NCBI GenBank assembly: GCA_022376515.1
Contig: WTXI01000150.1
Location: 1-64,000 of the forward strand
From: Lactifluus volemus
Lineage: Eukaryota; Basidiomycota; Agaricomycetes; Russulales; Russulaceae
Direction of reading: 5' to 3'
Length of the DNA stretch: 64,000 bases
Shown here: piece by piece, positions 11,793-22,878 of the stretch
How positions within the stretch are numbered: the stretch's first letter is position 1
How the letters are laid out: every line of letters begins with the position of its first letter
Notes under the pieces: generated by a model
Seen by the model: only the letters and a program-made list of their open reading frames with translations
The model's database searches: none
What the model was told of the DNA's origin: nothing
Position numbers and translations under genes: made by a program

Positions 11793-12319
11793 CCCTCCTT
11801 CCCGTGCATTATAGGGAATGCTCTGTATTTCTCCTCAGTGGCCGCCATTCCTTTCCCCCATTGTCCCGACCTCATATCGCCCCCCGCGGGGTCCCAAAGG
11901 GGATGTGTGCACATGTTGGGCATTGTGCCAGAGTTGGATATTGCACCAACTCAAGGAGTGATGTGGTGGCCCATTGTTATTGCAGCTCCAGTAATTGTAA
12001 TGTTCTAGTGTAGTTATCTCTTGAATATACTATGTTGTGCCCAAAAGTTTATGTGACTGAAAATGTTCTGAAAGTCATTTGGCACTGTTTGAATTGTGCA
12101 TAAGTTGTGCTTAAAGTTCACTTAGATCAAGCAGCTTGTGCTTAATTAAGCACAATTAAGCAGAATGGTGCTTAATTAAGCACCGGGGTGGCGTTAACCT
12201 GCTTAATCGTTTTGTGCTTAATTTGTGCTTAACGTGCTTAATAAGCACGTTAAGCACACATTAAGCAACATGGACAATTGCTGATGCATCTACCCCATTT
12301 GTTGTGTAAGGTTAGGGTT

Positions 12320-12492
12320 TTGGTACAGTACAGTACAAGGTCCTCTGAATGGGGCAAGTTACCCGTACAGGCGTCAAACTGGTATGCCACAGGCACAGGT
12401 CGCTAAACGTCAATTCAGTTTCTACTGTATGCGGATTTGTCTTCGAGTCACATGCTGTGATTAGACGCCGTGTCCCTCTCTCTTTTTCTCCG
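12320..12492 (+). promoter_or_regulatory. Conserved upstream region of paralogue A
   Basis: About 170 bases before the ATG (from AAGGTCCTCTGAATGG) are clearly similar to the region before paralogue C (25880-26045), including TGGTATGCCACAG, GAGTCACAT and the leader CCGATGGAGTAC. Conservation outside the coding region suggests the duplicated unit included its promoter. Confidence 0.5.
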
Positions 12493-14538
12493 ATGGAGTA
12501 CGACATTTTCCGCGACGAACTCGCTTTAAAGTATCCTGCTTATGGCCACGCTCTATGGGTACCAAGTCCCGGGGGCCTTTATCTCTCTGTACAAGTGGGC
12601 GATGTCGGTTTCATTCGCGAAGGCAAATTTATCTGTCTATTCAATGTTCTGCTCCCTCGAGACGATCCATCCCATGAGAACTTTGGTGTTCCAGAATACC
12701 ATAAACCGTTACAGCTCAAGATTTCAAAACACATTTTTCCGAGCAAACTCAGTCCCAATAACTTTCGCTCCAAGGGAGTCACGCTTCTGTCTGATCAAGA
12801 TGGATTAAACTTGAACGACATAGGGTAACCAAAGCAACCACCCTTCCATGTACAAGTCTTCTTATCACTAACTCTTCACCAGGCCAGAACCTGCGCAAAC
12901 AGTATTCTCATGCTCTAGGAGGCAAGGCGCAATCTTATCCCTTCCCGTGCCAGCCCAGCGTGAAGACACAGTCTCCCGTGGAGATTTCGCTAAATGCATA
13001 ACCAAACACATTGATGTCTGGTTTGCGTTCGCTCGGGACCTTGGCTTGGGAGTGACACGCATGGAGGATATCATTCTCGTCACCGGACGTGATCTTGCAA
13101 GATCCTGGACCAATGTTGTATTCTCTGAGAATCAGGGAGGAGAACAGGTGTCGTTTGGTGTTCAGGTTACTGGTACTTCCGATGTACAGTGGCAGGTCTC
13201 TCTTGAAGATGCCCGAGGGGCAGCGGTCAATAATGGTCCAAGTGGCAAGGTGCGCTTTCCCCCATCCACTGTCTCGAAATGCTGAAACCTTAACTTGGAT
13301 CGATATGCTCACATTAGAGTCTGCCAGAGGATCAATGTATATTCGTCAGGGGGTTCCGCGTCACCCGATTTCTCAGGATATTGCCAAGGCTTCGGGGGGC
13401 AGCGGAGCCAACTTGGGACCTAGAGCAGGATGGACCAGAATCTGATCATGATAAGCGAGTCATAAGTACCCCGTCCGAAACCGACGTGAGAAGTCCATTT
13501 AACGTCCCCAATATTTATTTGACATCTCAAAGTACCAGGATCCCCTCCGCACGCTCCTAAATTATCTTGATCAAGCGAGTATCATTTGAGCTGACCAAAT
13601 GGAAGTCCAAGTCTAACAAATGTCATACAGCATGCGCCCGAGTGCGACATGGCCCTCGTTCACGACGACGACCTTAGATACATTGATGTTGCTGTGTGTT
13701 TATTTCCTCAGTTGATTGTGACATCCGCCTTACCTCTTTCAGTCCCTAGAAAATCTTCGCCCAAATGGAGTTTTAGGCAACCTGCAGAATTCCAAGCCGG
13801 AGATCTCGTCAAGTCGGTGCGGTAGGTATACGCATGAGCTATCATGATGAAGGCATTTTAAATACGCACAGGTGTCGTTCCCGCCAGCCAGAATGGTTCA
13901 GAAGCTGGGATATCATTTGCTAAAGTAGCGATGTTATCTCACTATGTATTTGAGCCACCATCCGACAAAGATAGCAGTGGTAGCTTAGCGAGAGCAACCT
14001 CGGTATGGAGATTACCTTTTATTCCCGTTCTGTCAGTGCTCGGTGATTCTCATGACATTGTTCAGGTGACTTTGCACAGTGAAATGGCGCCAAGAACTGA
14101 TTCCACATCAGACCATTCAGGTAACAGGAGGTAAATCGACCATTTTGTTCAAGTTGACTCATTCATCGTCTGATATTCTCGGTCGCTAGTCTCAGTGCCT
14201 ACGCTAGATTTATCACCGGACAGTATACAAGAACCAAGGGTCGTGATGGCCTTGGGCTATCATCAACTAGCCAACCTGCCTCTGAGAACCGATCCTCACG
14301 GAATCAACAACCTGTTCTACCAGCCTTCAGAAGAATACTGAATCAATTCCTATCACGATCCGCTCCTACATTGCCTCCCGCACCACCCTCGTCGATCCCC
14401 GCGCCCTCCGTGGCACACCCCATGGCACTACTACCCGGTGCGCCCACTAGCCCTTCGTTACCACCAACGTTACCGCCGGTAGACAATGCCTCGATCCCCC
14501 CGTATTCCATCGACACAATCCCTACATCAGCAAAATAA
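12493..14538 (+). CDS. MEYxIFRDELA-family protein, paralogue A, 3' end replaced by a transposon
   Basis: Nine exons join in phase: 12493-12824, 12883-13249, 13318-13485, 13533-13574, 13631-13693, 13743-13821, 13872-14002, 14066-14130 and 14196-14538 (529 aa). Conserved blocks include DVGFIREGKF, LSPNNFRSKGV, WFAFARDLGLGVTRMEDIILV, GRDLARSWTNVVFSE, RGFRVTRFLRILPRLRGAAEP and ECDMALVHDDDL. This is an expanded agaricomycete family of unknown function. Intron 4 appears to use GC-AG (CAA|GCGAGT). The last codons and the TAA lie inside the Plavaka TIR that starts at 14525, so the natural C-terminus was cut off; its continuation is at 22026-22162. Confidence 0.8.
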
Positions 14539-14544
14539 AAAGTT

Positions 14545-14850
14545 GCTAGAGCGACCTAGAGAAGCCCGTCTAGGCACTCTAGCACTCTAGTTTTCATGCT
14601 AGACCTAGGATACTTGTATAGCTCTAGTCAGCAAAACTAGACCTAGGTGACTCTAATTTCTCGTCTAGATCTAGTTTCTCGTCTAGACCTAGTTTCTCAT
14701 CTAGTTCTAGTTTCTTGACCATTTCTAGTTTCTCTCAACTATTTCTAGTTTCTCGACAGTTTCTAGTTTCGCGATGTTTTCTAGTTTCACAACATTTTCT
14801 AGTTTCGCGATGTTTTCTAGTTTCTCGGCTACTGTCTTACTTTCTCGCTT
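14545..14850. repeat. Left subterminal CTAG-rich repeats of the Plavaka element
   Basis: Units such as TTTCTAGTTTCTCGA and CTAGACCTAG recur about every 15-25 bases. The right arm has a different layout of the same core motif, so the shared element is CTAG itself. These are likely transposase-binding sites (inference). Confidence 0.65.
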
Positions 14851-14944
14851 AGATCATATACGTGACACACAGGATCGTCCTATTCAAGAACTGTATCTAG
14901 ATTCTAATCAAGATTCAAATTGTAGCCGCTAATAGACGAGTAAT

Positions 14945-17581
14945 TCAAATTGTTCTACTAGTACGGTCCATATTCCAAATTTCCGAGCCATTGCCTGACG
15001 CTGTTGAAGCGGCTGAGGCTGAACGTGAGGGGGATCTGATTAAAAGAGTGTTTGAGTACAGAATCACACAAGAAAAGAAGACATACCAATCCAGTTCGAT
15101 GCAAGAGCGAGGATCAGCCACGCGTTTGCTACTATTGTCTTCGTCGAGAGCCCCCTTTCCTCTCAGCTCGACAGCCGGGATGAAGCTATACACGTAGAGA
15201 GTGACTATGTCCCACTGACCTCTGGTGAGCCTTTCAGTGCTCTCAACCCATTTGCGGGTCTTCCCCCCCCACAGATTGTCGGTGAAGCCAGGCAAGGGAT
15301 GACTTGTACCCTTTCCACTGGTTCCTCGGCTTGCCAGGGGATTGCTTGGTGACGTTGGTGATTTGGCGTCGTCCTGGCCAGTCATGAACGCGGTGAAACC
15401 ACGCTCAACCTGCGGCTTTGGATCAGTACTAGTGAAATCAAAAAAGAAGTGTTGTTACTGCTGCAGTCGCAAGTGCAAGTGCTCCAAAGTGCATAGGGGG
15501 TTCTTCTAGTTCCTGTAACTTCAGTTGTAACCTCCGAATGTGTGTGGCATAAACCTTGGCGACCAGATCGGAGCAAAATGCGCCGCGTGCGCTCTGCAGG
15601 CTATGTCAGATACTGTACCACGCATTTTTGAGACTTACCTTTGCATCTGGGTCTCTATAAACGAATCTGAGGTTTTTCAATGCTGTCTCGGCATACCCTG
15701 CGCAAGACTCTGCATCCCCAAACCTGACCGGGTCCTCGAGCCATATGTCCGCGACGGCGCGGTACCCACTTTTCCCCATGTCGCTGCGCCAATTGTTAAG
15801 TGTGGTCTCGACCTAGAAACAGTTAGTCCCATGCCCCCACTGTCTAATTGAATCATAGAACGTACCACAGCCAAGACGACACCTAGTTCCATATCGTTGA
15901 GGGCCACATCCGGGAATACGGAGATCCAGATGTCCTCCGCTGGTTCTTGGATCATATTGTTTATGCCGAATGGGTCAGTTTGCGTGCCAGCCCAGGTCAA
16001 CAGAGCAGGGATAAATATCTTGCGCCACTTCTCCATGTTTTTGCTGGAATCAGCTGGAGGGAAAGGTAGGTCAGACATCGTGGGCCTTGTCCTTCTCAAA
16101 CGCTTCGACGCTTCAAGCCTGCCATCGCTCTCTGCGGAACTTGTATCTCTAGCGAGTACAATCCCCATCTATTTCAGTGATTATCAAACCAAATCTACGC
16201 GTTTGAATCTGGACATTACCTGTGCTGTGGCACGCGCTCCAACGTTGCCACTGAGCGCAGCACCACTTTGAGCTGCTCTAGAAGCTTGATCCGGTCGAGA
16301 TCTGCGAGGCTCGAGTACACCCTCAGGCTCTTCATTGTAAAAATCGCTTGTCACTGCAGTAGAACCTGAGATATCCAGCTCAAGATCCGGGGTTGCAGCT
16401 TGGCTATCACGACGTTCGGGCGTGTCAGTGGGTCGCGTCCGGGTTTGACTCAGCTGCGGTGCTAAATGGTTCAAATGGAACTATAAGCCATTGACTTGGA
16501 GAGAGCCCAGAGTGAGAATTACCTGGGTTCGTATTTACCCTCTGTTTCCAATCACATAGCAAGCCACTTGGCGCTACTAGTACCTTTGTGCGCTTGAATT
16601 GATCACTGGCACCGTGACTAGTAATCTGGTGGTGAGCCTCATGCTGGTTTAGGTGATGTCTATGACTTACCCGAACTGTGGCCCGAGTTTTCGTTTGACA
16701 GGGTTCCGTGGCTGAGTTGGCGGTGGAGGTGAGGGCGTTCGAGTCCCAGCCAGTGAACTTGGTTCATCCCTCCTCATCCAAATTGCCATCAGCTGGTGGG
16801 TTCGAGCTCAGGGACAGAGGTGTTTTCACTTACTCAGATATCCGTCTGTATATGGCGCGGGGCTTCGGCCGAGGTGACTGGTGGGCGTTAACTGTTCCGG
16901 CTCGGAGGTTTGCCTAAACCGTGATGGTCCAATCAGTGAAGTGACCTAAAAGTACACGAGGGGGACACAAGGGGAACAAACCTTATCCTTGTTTTTGTTC
17001 CCATCATCAACGTCTTCCCTATCGTCTTTGCCTTGGCTGGCCGTGGCGTTTTTATCCTCGCTGCTCCACACTTCGATTATTGATTCCTCGGCATCTGTGA
17101 AAGATGCTGGCGACACAGTCGATATCTCGTCACCATATACCACAAAACTCGCATTTTGTCTAGAGTCAAGGCTGCTACTTATACTATTCCCAATGTCAGT
17201 GAAATCAGCTACATTTAAGGTGAGTCGTGTCACATACTCATATTGTTCATCGATAGTCTCGAGCTCATTTAGCTGAGCCGCATAGGCGACTTCCGACGTG
17301 AATTTCTGCGCCGTTTGTCCATGACTTGGACGCAAGTCTGGCCTAGCTGAGTGCCTTTGTTTCACCCTGGAGTCTCGTTCAACTATGTCTTCGAGTTCCG
17401 CAACGCGCCTGACGTTGGCATGGTGGGTAGCAGCTGCATTCTCAGCAGCAGCAGCCGCCTCTGCCTTTTCCAACATCTTGTCTTCCGCAACCTGCTGAGT
17501 GGTACGACGTTTTTTCTGGAGCTCAAGAACAACACGTCCGGGGTGCGTCTGTGCGTTTTTTTTCCGTGTAACGATTGGCAT
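14945..17581 (-). CDS. Plavaka-associated partner protein (coiled-coil N-terminus)
   Basis: The first exon (17581-16982, 200 codons) begins MPIVTRKKNAQTHPGRVV and has an Ala/Glu-rich coiled coil (KAEAAAAAENAAATHHANVR, then RVAELEDIVERDSR). Further exons lie near 16474-16180, 16168-15860 (KWRKIFIPALLTWAGTQTDPF), 15810-15640 and 15411-14945; the last contains the block LPGFTDNLWGGKTRKWVEST. I recognise this layout from proteins next to Plavaka-type transposases in mushrooms. The function is unknown; a DNA-binding or accessory role in transposition is possible. Internal exon borders were not all resolved. It ends 420 bases inside the left TIR. Confidence 0.65.
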
Positions 17582-18529
17582 AATTTTCGAGAGAGTAGGA
17601 GTATGGTGAGCGTTTGTCAGGTAAGTATTTCTGTACACACCACCGAAGTTTGAACTATTTAGAGACTCTATTGCACAGTCTTCTCCAAGGTCGCCGCTAC
17701 TTGCATCAAGTTAGTCCCAACGGCATTTGCTGAGATACCCGAGTCCAAGTCATGCTTGCATGTCTGACTCTGACTCGTCACTTTCCTCTCTGACATTTCC
17801 TGCGGCCTGAGCCTCTTTCACTTTCCTTTCTGACATTCCCTGCAGCCTGAGCCTCTGTTTGTCCATCTCATTGCCCATGTCCGAGTCACTCTTGTTCCCA
17901 TCTTGTGCACAGTGCACTTACAGACGCATCCACCCCGTATACCAGTTCTTTGATCGCCGTTTACTAGCACCTGTCTTGATCGGTGGATGTATATCCCAGG
18001 CCATACTGTGCCCCTTGTTGCGCCCCAGCCATCTGGCGTGTACCTTTATCTGGCTCTTATTTCATCAGTTCGCTCCGTCCTTGGCTGTCTTGTCATTCAC
18101 TAGCCGCTGGTGTGTACCTGTTCACGTCGTTGCTTTTCATTTCCCATCGGTGCGTGCCTATCGCGGTTTTTTCTATTCATTTGCCAACAGTGACTCTGGT
18201 TTTTTTTAAATTCGTCAACCACCAGTCTCCAATGCCTTCATTCATTATCCAGCAGTTTGCTCCTTACCTTCTCTGGCTGTTATTCACTTGCCGTACCTGT
18301 TCACTTCTTTTCTATTCATTTGTCAACGGTGCGTACCTTTCTCCGGTTGCCTTGCCATTCGTTCGATTCTTCTCACATTCATTTCTTGTGCATTTGTCTT
18401 TTTCGGGTCTGTACCCGTCAACCTCCAACCCTTCCAACTTATTCCAAGTTTTCGCAGCCAACTCAGAGTACCTTCTGACAAATGTACAGAGGTCCCTCGC
18501 TTCACTACTTGTCATTCTTCAAACTCACC

Positions 18530-21500
18530 ATGTCATTGTCAGAAAGGCTCCCTTGTTTGTATCCCAGGTGTCCCCTCACCTTCAAGAGTCGACATGGTCG
18601 TACATATCACATCCGCAACGCCCATGTAAACTCCAACGCCCAATCCGAGTTGAACCTAGGACCAGATTTACCCGAGCCCCTCACACAACAGCCAAAACAA
18701 CATCGCGGCCAACGGATTGAACATCCCTATCTAACCGGTAAGTCTTTGTTCAATTGCATATCCAAGTCTATATGTACATATACTGACGTTCCCTCAACAA
18801 GGCCTTCCCTGTGATGCCAATGGGAAATTCCTTCCATCTGGCGCTCAGCCAACACCACGAGCGAACGCGACACCGGACAACTGGAGCCCCTTTGAGAGTG
18901 AGGTCCAGTTCCTCGTAGCAGATCTCTTGTACCGCCGCGTTGAGATGTCCGCTTCTAACATTGACACGTTAATGGAGTTGTGGGAGACATCTCTGGGTAT
19001 TTTCGGGGCATCTGCGCCATTTCAGTCCCACCGGCATATGCATGCGGTTATCGATTCAGCATCTCTTGGCGATGCCCCATGGCGGTGCCTCGTGACTGGA
19101 TTCTCGGAGGATGTCTCTAGGAACGCTCCTACCTGGAAACAGATGGCCTACGAAGTTTGGTATCGTGATCCTGACGAAGTGGTACGCCTTACGCTAGACA
19201 ACCCCGATTTCAGTGGACAATTTGATGTATGCCCATACATCGAGCTAGACGTGAATGACAAGCGTCGTTGGGCCAATGTCATGTCGGCAAACATTGCTTG
19301 GAATCATTGTGTAAGTACTTGTTTTTGCATTTGTTACTCGTACAATATACTGATACATCTTTGCTTCATAAAGGATGCCATTGCTGTTTCCCACACAGAT
19401 ACACATGGGGCAATGTACTGTCCCATCATTTTGGGCAGCGACAAGACTACTGTCTCGGTCGCCACAGGGCATGTGGAGTATCACCCAATGTACCTGTCCA
19501 TCGGGAACTTACACAATAGCGTGAGAAGTGCTCACCGCAATGCTGTAATACCAATAGCGTTCCTAGCTATCCCAAAGGGTGAGTCATCGTCACGGCAATC
19601 ACCCAATGATTAATATATGAACAATATGATCCAGGTGACCGTAGATACGATGACGACCCCGAGTTTCGCAAGTTCAAACGGCAGTTGTTCCACGCGTCAA
19701 TATCAGCAATCCTCCAGACACTTCGACCTGGGATGACAAGTCCGGTCATCCGGCGATGCCCAGATGGCCATTACCGGCGGGTCATCTATGACCTTGTGGC
19801 CTTCATTGCCGACTACCCAGAGCAAGTTATGTTAACAGGTATTGTACAGGGCTGGTGCCCCAAGTAAGTAACTTAGTTTGGCTTGGCAGATTAACACTGA
19901 TCGTACATCAGGTGTGCAGCGTCACCAAAGGACTTGAACACAGCTTCAAGACCACGAACAACGGCACTAACAGATCAACTCGTTCGGCTTCTTGATTCGA
20001 AGACGCTTTGGGACCGGTATGGAATCGATGACGATATCATCGTAAGTCCAACAGTCCCACCATCTATTTGTTACTAACAGATATTATAGCCTTTTACTGC
20101 AGACTTTCCGCGTGCCGATATTCACGAAATGATCTCGCCCGATTTATTACATCAAGTCATTAAAGGGGCATTCAAGGACCACCTTGTGACATGGGTTTGT
20201 GACTACCTGGCACTCACGAATACTGAAAGTCAGGGAAATGCGATTCTTGATGATATCGATCGCCGGTGTGTCCCAAATTCTCGCTTTAGTATCAAGCTCA
20301 CATTCTAAGGCAGAATTGCCGCCGTGCCACCATTCCCGGGCCTCCGCCGCTTCCCTCATGGTCGCCGCTTCAAACAATGGACGGGGGATGACTCAAAGGC
20401 ATTGATGAAGGTACGTATTTACTTGTGATTATGCAATCTCTGTGACTTGTCATTGAGACAGGTTTATCTGCCCGCGATCGTTGGATATGTGCCAGACGAC
20501 ATGGTAATGTGCATTTCGGCTTTCCTTGACACATGCTACATCGCCCGCTGCCAAGATTTAGATGAGGACTCCTTGAAGAAATTCGACACATCATTTTCAA
20601 AGTATCTGCAACTGCGCGAAATCTTTCACATTACCGGTGTCCGACCAACTGGTTTCTCCCTTCCGCGTCAGCACGTGTTGACTCACTATCACTCCCTCAT
20701 TCAAGATTTTGGTGCACCGGCTGGCCTCTGTTCATCTATCACCGAGTCTCGACATATCACTGCTGTCAAGAAACCATGGCGGCGTTCCAATCATTACAAA
20801 GCACTCGGACAAATGCTCAGAGTAAATGAACACCTCGACAAGCTCTCAGCAATGCGTTCTGACTTTGTTGCTCGTGGGATGATGCCAGCTGGTCATCGCC
20901 CTCCTGCGGGCACTTCATTCCTTCACTCTAATCTTGATGAACACCCACCTACAAATGGCAATCAGGATGAAAGCGATGACGAGGATGAGGGACCTGTAGA
21001 TGACAGCGTGCTTGGCCATGTTGTCCTTGCGCGCTCGCGTAGTGAGTATTGCTCTTTGTTATCTATATCACGGCGTCTTGGGAACTAACCTTTTGCTCAT
21101 ACTAGTCATTGACTATCCGCGGAATTTTCAAGAGCTTGCGGCCCAGATAAATGAACCTGACCTCCTTATCCTGACACAAGGATTCCTCGCCGATCAGCTC
21201 CAGCTGAGTGGCGAGATTATGCCGCTAATCACATCAAAAGTAAGTGTGTTTCACTCCGCTACCGCAACATTCTTCGCTCCGAGCGATCCCAGTGGCATCC
21301 ACGGCATGCGACGCGAGCGCATACGATCGACACCGTCATGGAGAGGACAGGGGCCAAGGCGCGACTGCACTTTTGTGACTGAGGACGATGAGAAGCCAGG
21401 TGTACGAGGACTTAACATTGCACGCGTTACACTCTTTTTTTCATTCCTATATTATGGTACAGAGTATCCATGTGCATTACTTGAGTGGTTCACAAGAGTA

Positions 21501-21737
21501 GGACTTGACCAAATGACTGGGATGTGGATAGTGCGTCCAGATTTCATCCGCACTGGCAACAGATGCAATAAATCAGTTGTTCATCTCGATGCGTTGTTGC
21601 GCACAGCTCATCTTATTCCCGTTTACGGTACGGAACGTTTACCATTAGAAATAGACGCCATAAACTCGCTTGACACGTTTAGGGCATATTATGTGAACAA
21701 ATATATAGATCATCATGCACATGAGATCACTTTTTAA
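18530..21737 (+). CDS. Plavaka-type transposase
   Basis: Nine exons all join in phase: 18530-18737, 18802-19310, 19374-19578, 19635-19863, 19912-20041, 20090-20265, 20314-20410, 20462-21041 and 21106-21737 (921 aa). An N-terminal C2H2 finger (CLYPRCPLTFKSRHGRTYH) is followed by the conserved core: WKQMAYEVWYRDP, HTDTHGAMYCPIILGSDKTT, GHVEYHPMYLSIGN, VQGWCPKCAASP and ISPDLLHQVIKGAFKDHLV. Plavaka transposases are DDE-type enzymes related to EnSpm/CACTA; the Asp residues in ILGSDKTT and SPDLLHQ are candidates for the catalytic acids (inference). No stop or frameshift is seen, so the protein is probably functional. Confidence 0.9.
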
Positions 21738-21739
21738 TT

Positions 21740-21995
21740 TCACCTAGAATTACATACAAATACTAGATCTGATTTGTGCCTAGAAACACGATTAAATTGT
21801 AGGATGACCGAGAAGTGGCTAGCCGTGACTAGGCGTTACTAGCGCGAAAACATACCAAACTAGATCTAGTTCAAAAACTAGTCATGCCTAGAAATTCAAT
21901 TATATTGTAGGATGACCTAGCCGTGGCTAGCCGTGACTAGGCGTTACTAGAACTGGCACCCTAGGTCCCTCTAGCAGCTCTAGTCACTTCTAGTC
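21740..21995. repeat. Right subterminal repeats of the Plavaka element
   Basis: A block beginning TGTAGGATGAC and containing GGCTAGCCGTGACTAGG occurs twice (about 21799-21843 and 21917-21952). Many further CTAG cores continue up to the TIR. Confidence 0.65.
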
Positions 21996-22025
21996 GCTCT
22001 AGCAATTTTACATTTTGCTGATGTA

Positions 22026-22162
22026 AGTTGCCCCGCACGCGGCGCATCTCAGACTCCATTTTGCCCACCCCGCCGCCCTCCCAGACATCTTCCCCACCCT
22101 TTTTTATGACTAACAAATTGCCACCTGGGCCCACCTCTTCCGACCCCGCACTGGGCCTCTAG
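22026..22162 (+). pseudogene. Severed C-terminal coding end of paralogue A
   Basis: Read in the frame of paralogue A with one TA kept, this sequence is open for 45 codons, is Pro/Ser-rich like the C-terminus of paralogue C, and stops at TAG 22160-22162. It is now separated from its gene by the 7.5 kb Plavaka element. Confidence 0.65.
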
Positions 22163-22878
22163 TCGCCTCTCTCGTCGTCCCCTGCGTCTCCTTGTAAGTA
22201 TGTTAAATAGATGTCGTACAATCTACTATTATCACAGCCCTGCTGGGAGACCACAATGGAGACCCGAGATGACCATGTCCATTCAGTCCTGTTACAGTCG
22301 TGGTACTGTATATTCCCTGTTGATGACGCAGAATTACGTTTGAACTATTTTTGAGTATCTCGCGAATTTTGTATCGCGTTGTCCATAGCGTCATCACGTC
22401 GGTAGCATGAGAATACGTACCAGATGTGTGACAGGCTTTGTCAAAGCCAGCTTCATCGAGTTCCTAGATAATAAGTCCTCTACGGTGCCAATTCTTTCCT
22501 TATTCGGACTTATGTGCCGACGGGGAGGTCACGTGCTGGGAGTACAAATCTGAATAAACTGTAGACTAGTGTAGAGAAAACGCTCTTGATCATGTCGATG
22601 GAGGAACTCAGCTGTGAAAGCAATGGCTCAGCGCCTCGAATTCACTCCTAAAGAGGTTACTCACGAGAGGTTACCGAAATGTCATCACCCCGACGCACAC
22701 ATAATGATCGTGGCTGGGGAGTCCTGGATGTGAGAACAAGTGTCCCTGGAAACGACTTGGACAGGCTGTTGGCTCTACGCCTCTTAAGTAAGCAGACTTG
22801 TGATGCTACTACTACTGTAGTATTTGGCTCCGCGGCTTCCAATCTCGGTTCTTCCTTCTCTTCTCTTGTCTACTCCTG
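22163..22878. other. Intergenic, nothing recognised
   Basis: Only short, unsupported ORFs are present. A stretch near 22365-22425 resembles 25285-25350 (CGCGTTGTCCATA, then GGTAGCA), so part of it is a duplicated spacer. Confidence 0.4.

Larger units (their letters stand above)
10079..12286. mobile_element. CATCAG-terminated TIR element carrying an MCM4 fragment
   Basis: The ends are inverted copies of one another: CATCAGCAATTGTCCATG at 10079 onward matches the reverse complement of the right end at 12286, and the match continues into TTGCTTAATG. Both flanks read CATC (10075-10078 and 12287-12290), a possible 4-base target duplication. Both arms are filled with GCTTAAT/ATTAAGC motifs (10100-10330 and 12100-12270), a different subterminal repeat from the Plavaka element. 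No transposase ORF is present, so it would have to be moved in trans. The interior is GC-rich, unlike the arms, and holds host-derived MCM4 sequence. Confidence 0.8.
14525..22023. mobile_element. Complete Plavaka-type DNA transposon (7.5 kb)
   Basis: Inverted termini begin CATCAGCAAAAT and continue with TTGCTAGAGCGAC at both ends. The flanks are TA on each side (14523-14524 and 22024-22025). Joining the flanks with a single TA restores the reading frame of paralogue A for another 45 codons, direct support for borders and for a 2-base duplication. The element carries a transposase on the plus strand (18530-21737) and a partner gene on the minus strand (17581-14945), divergently arranged. Both arms are dense in CTAG motifs. 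Intact splice phases throughout the transposase suggest a young, possibly active element. Confidence 0.88.
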
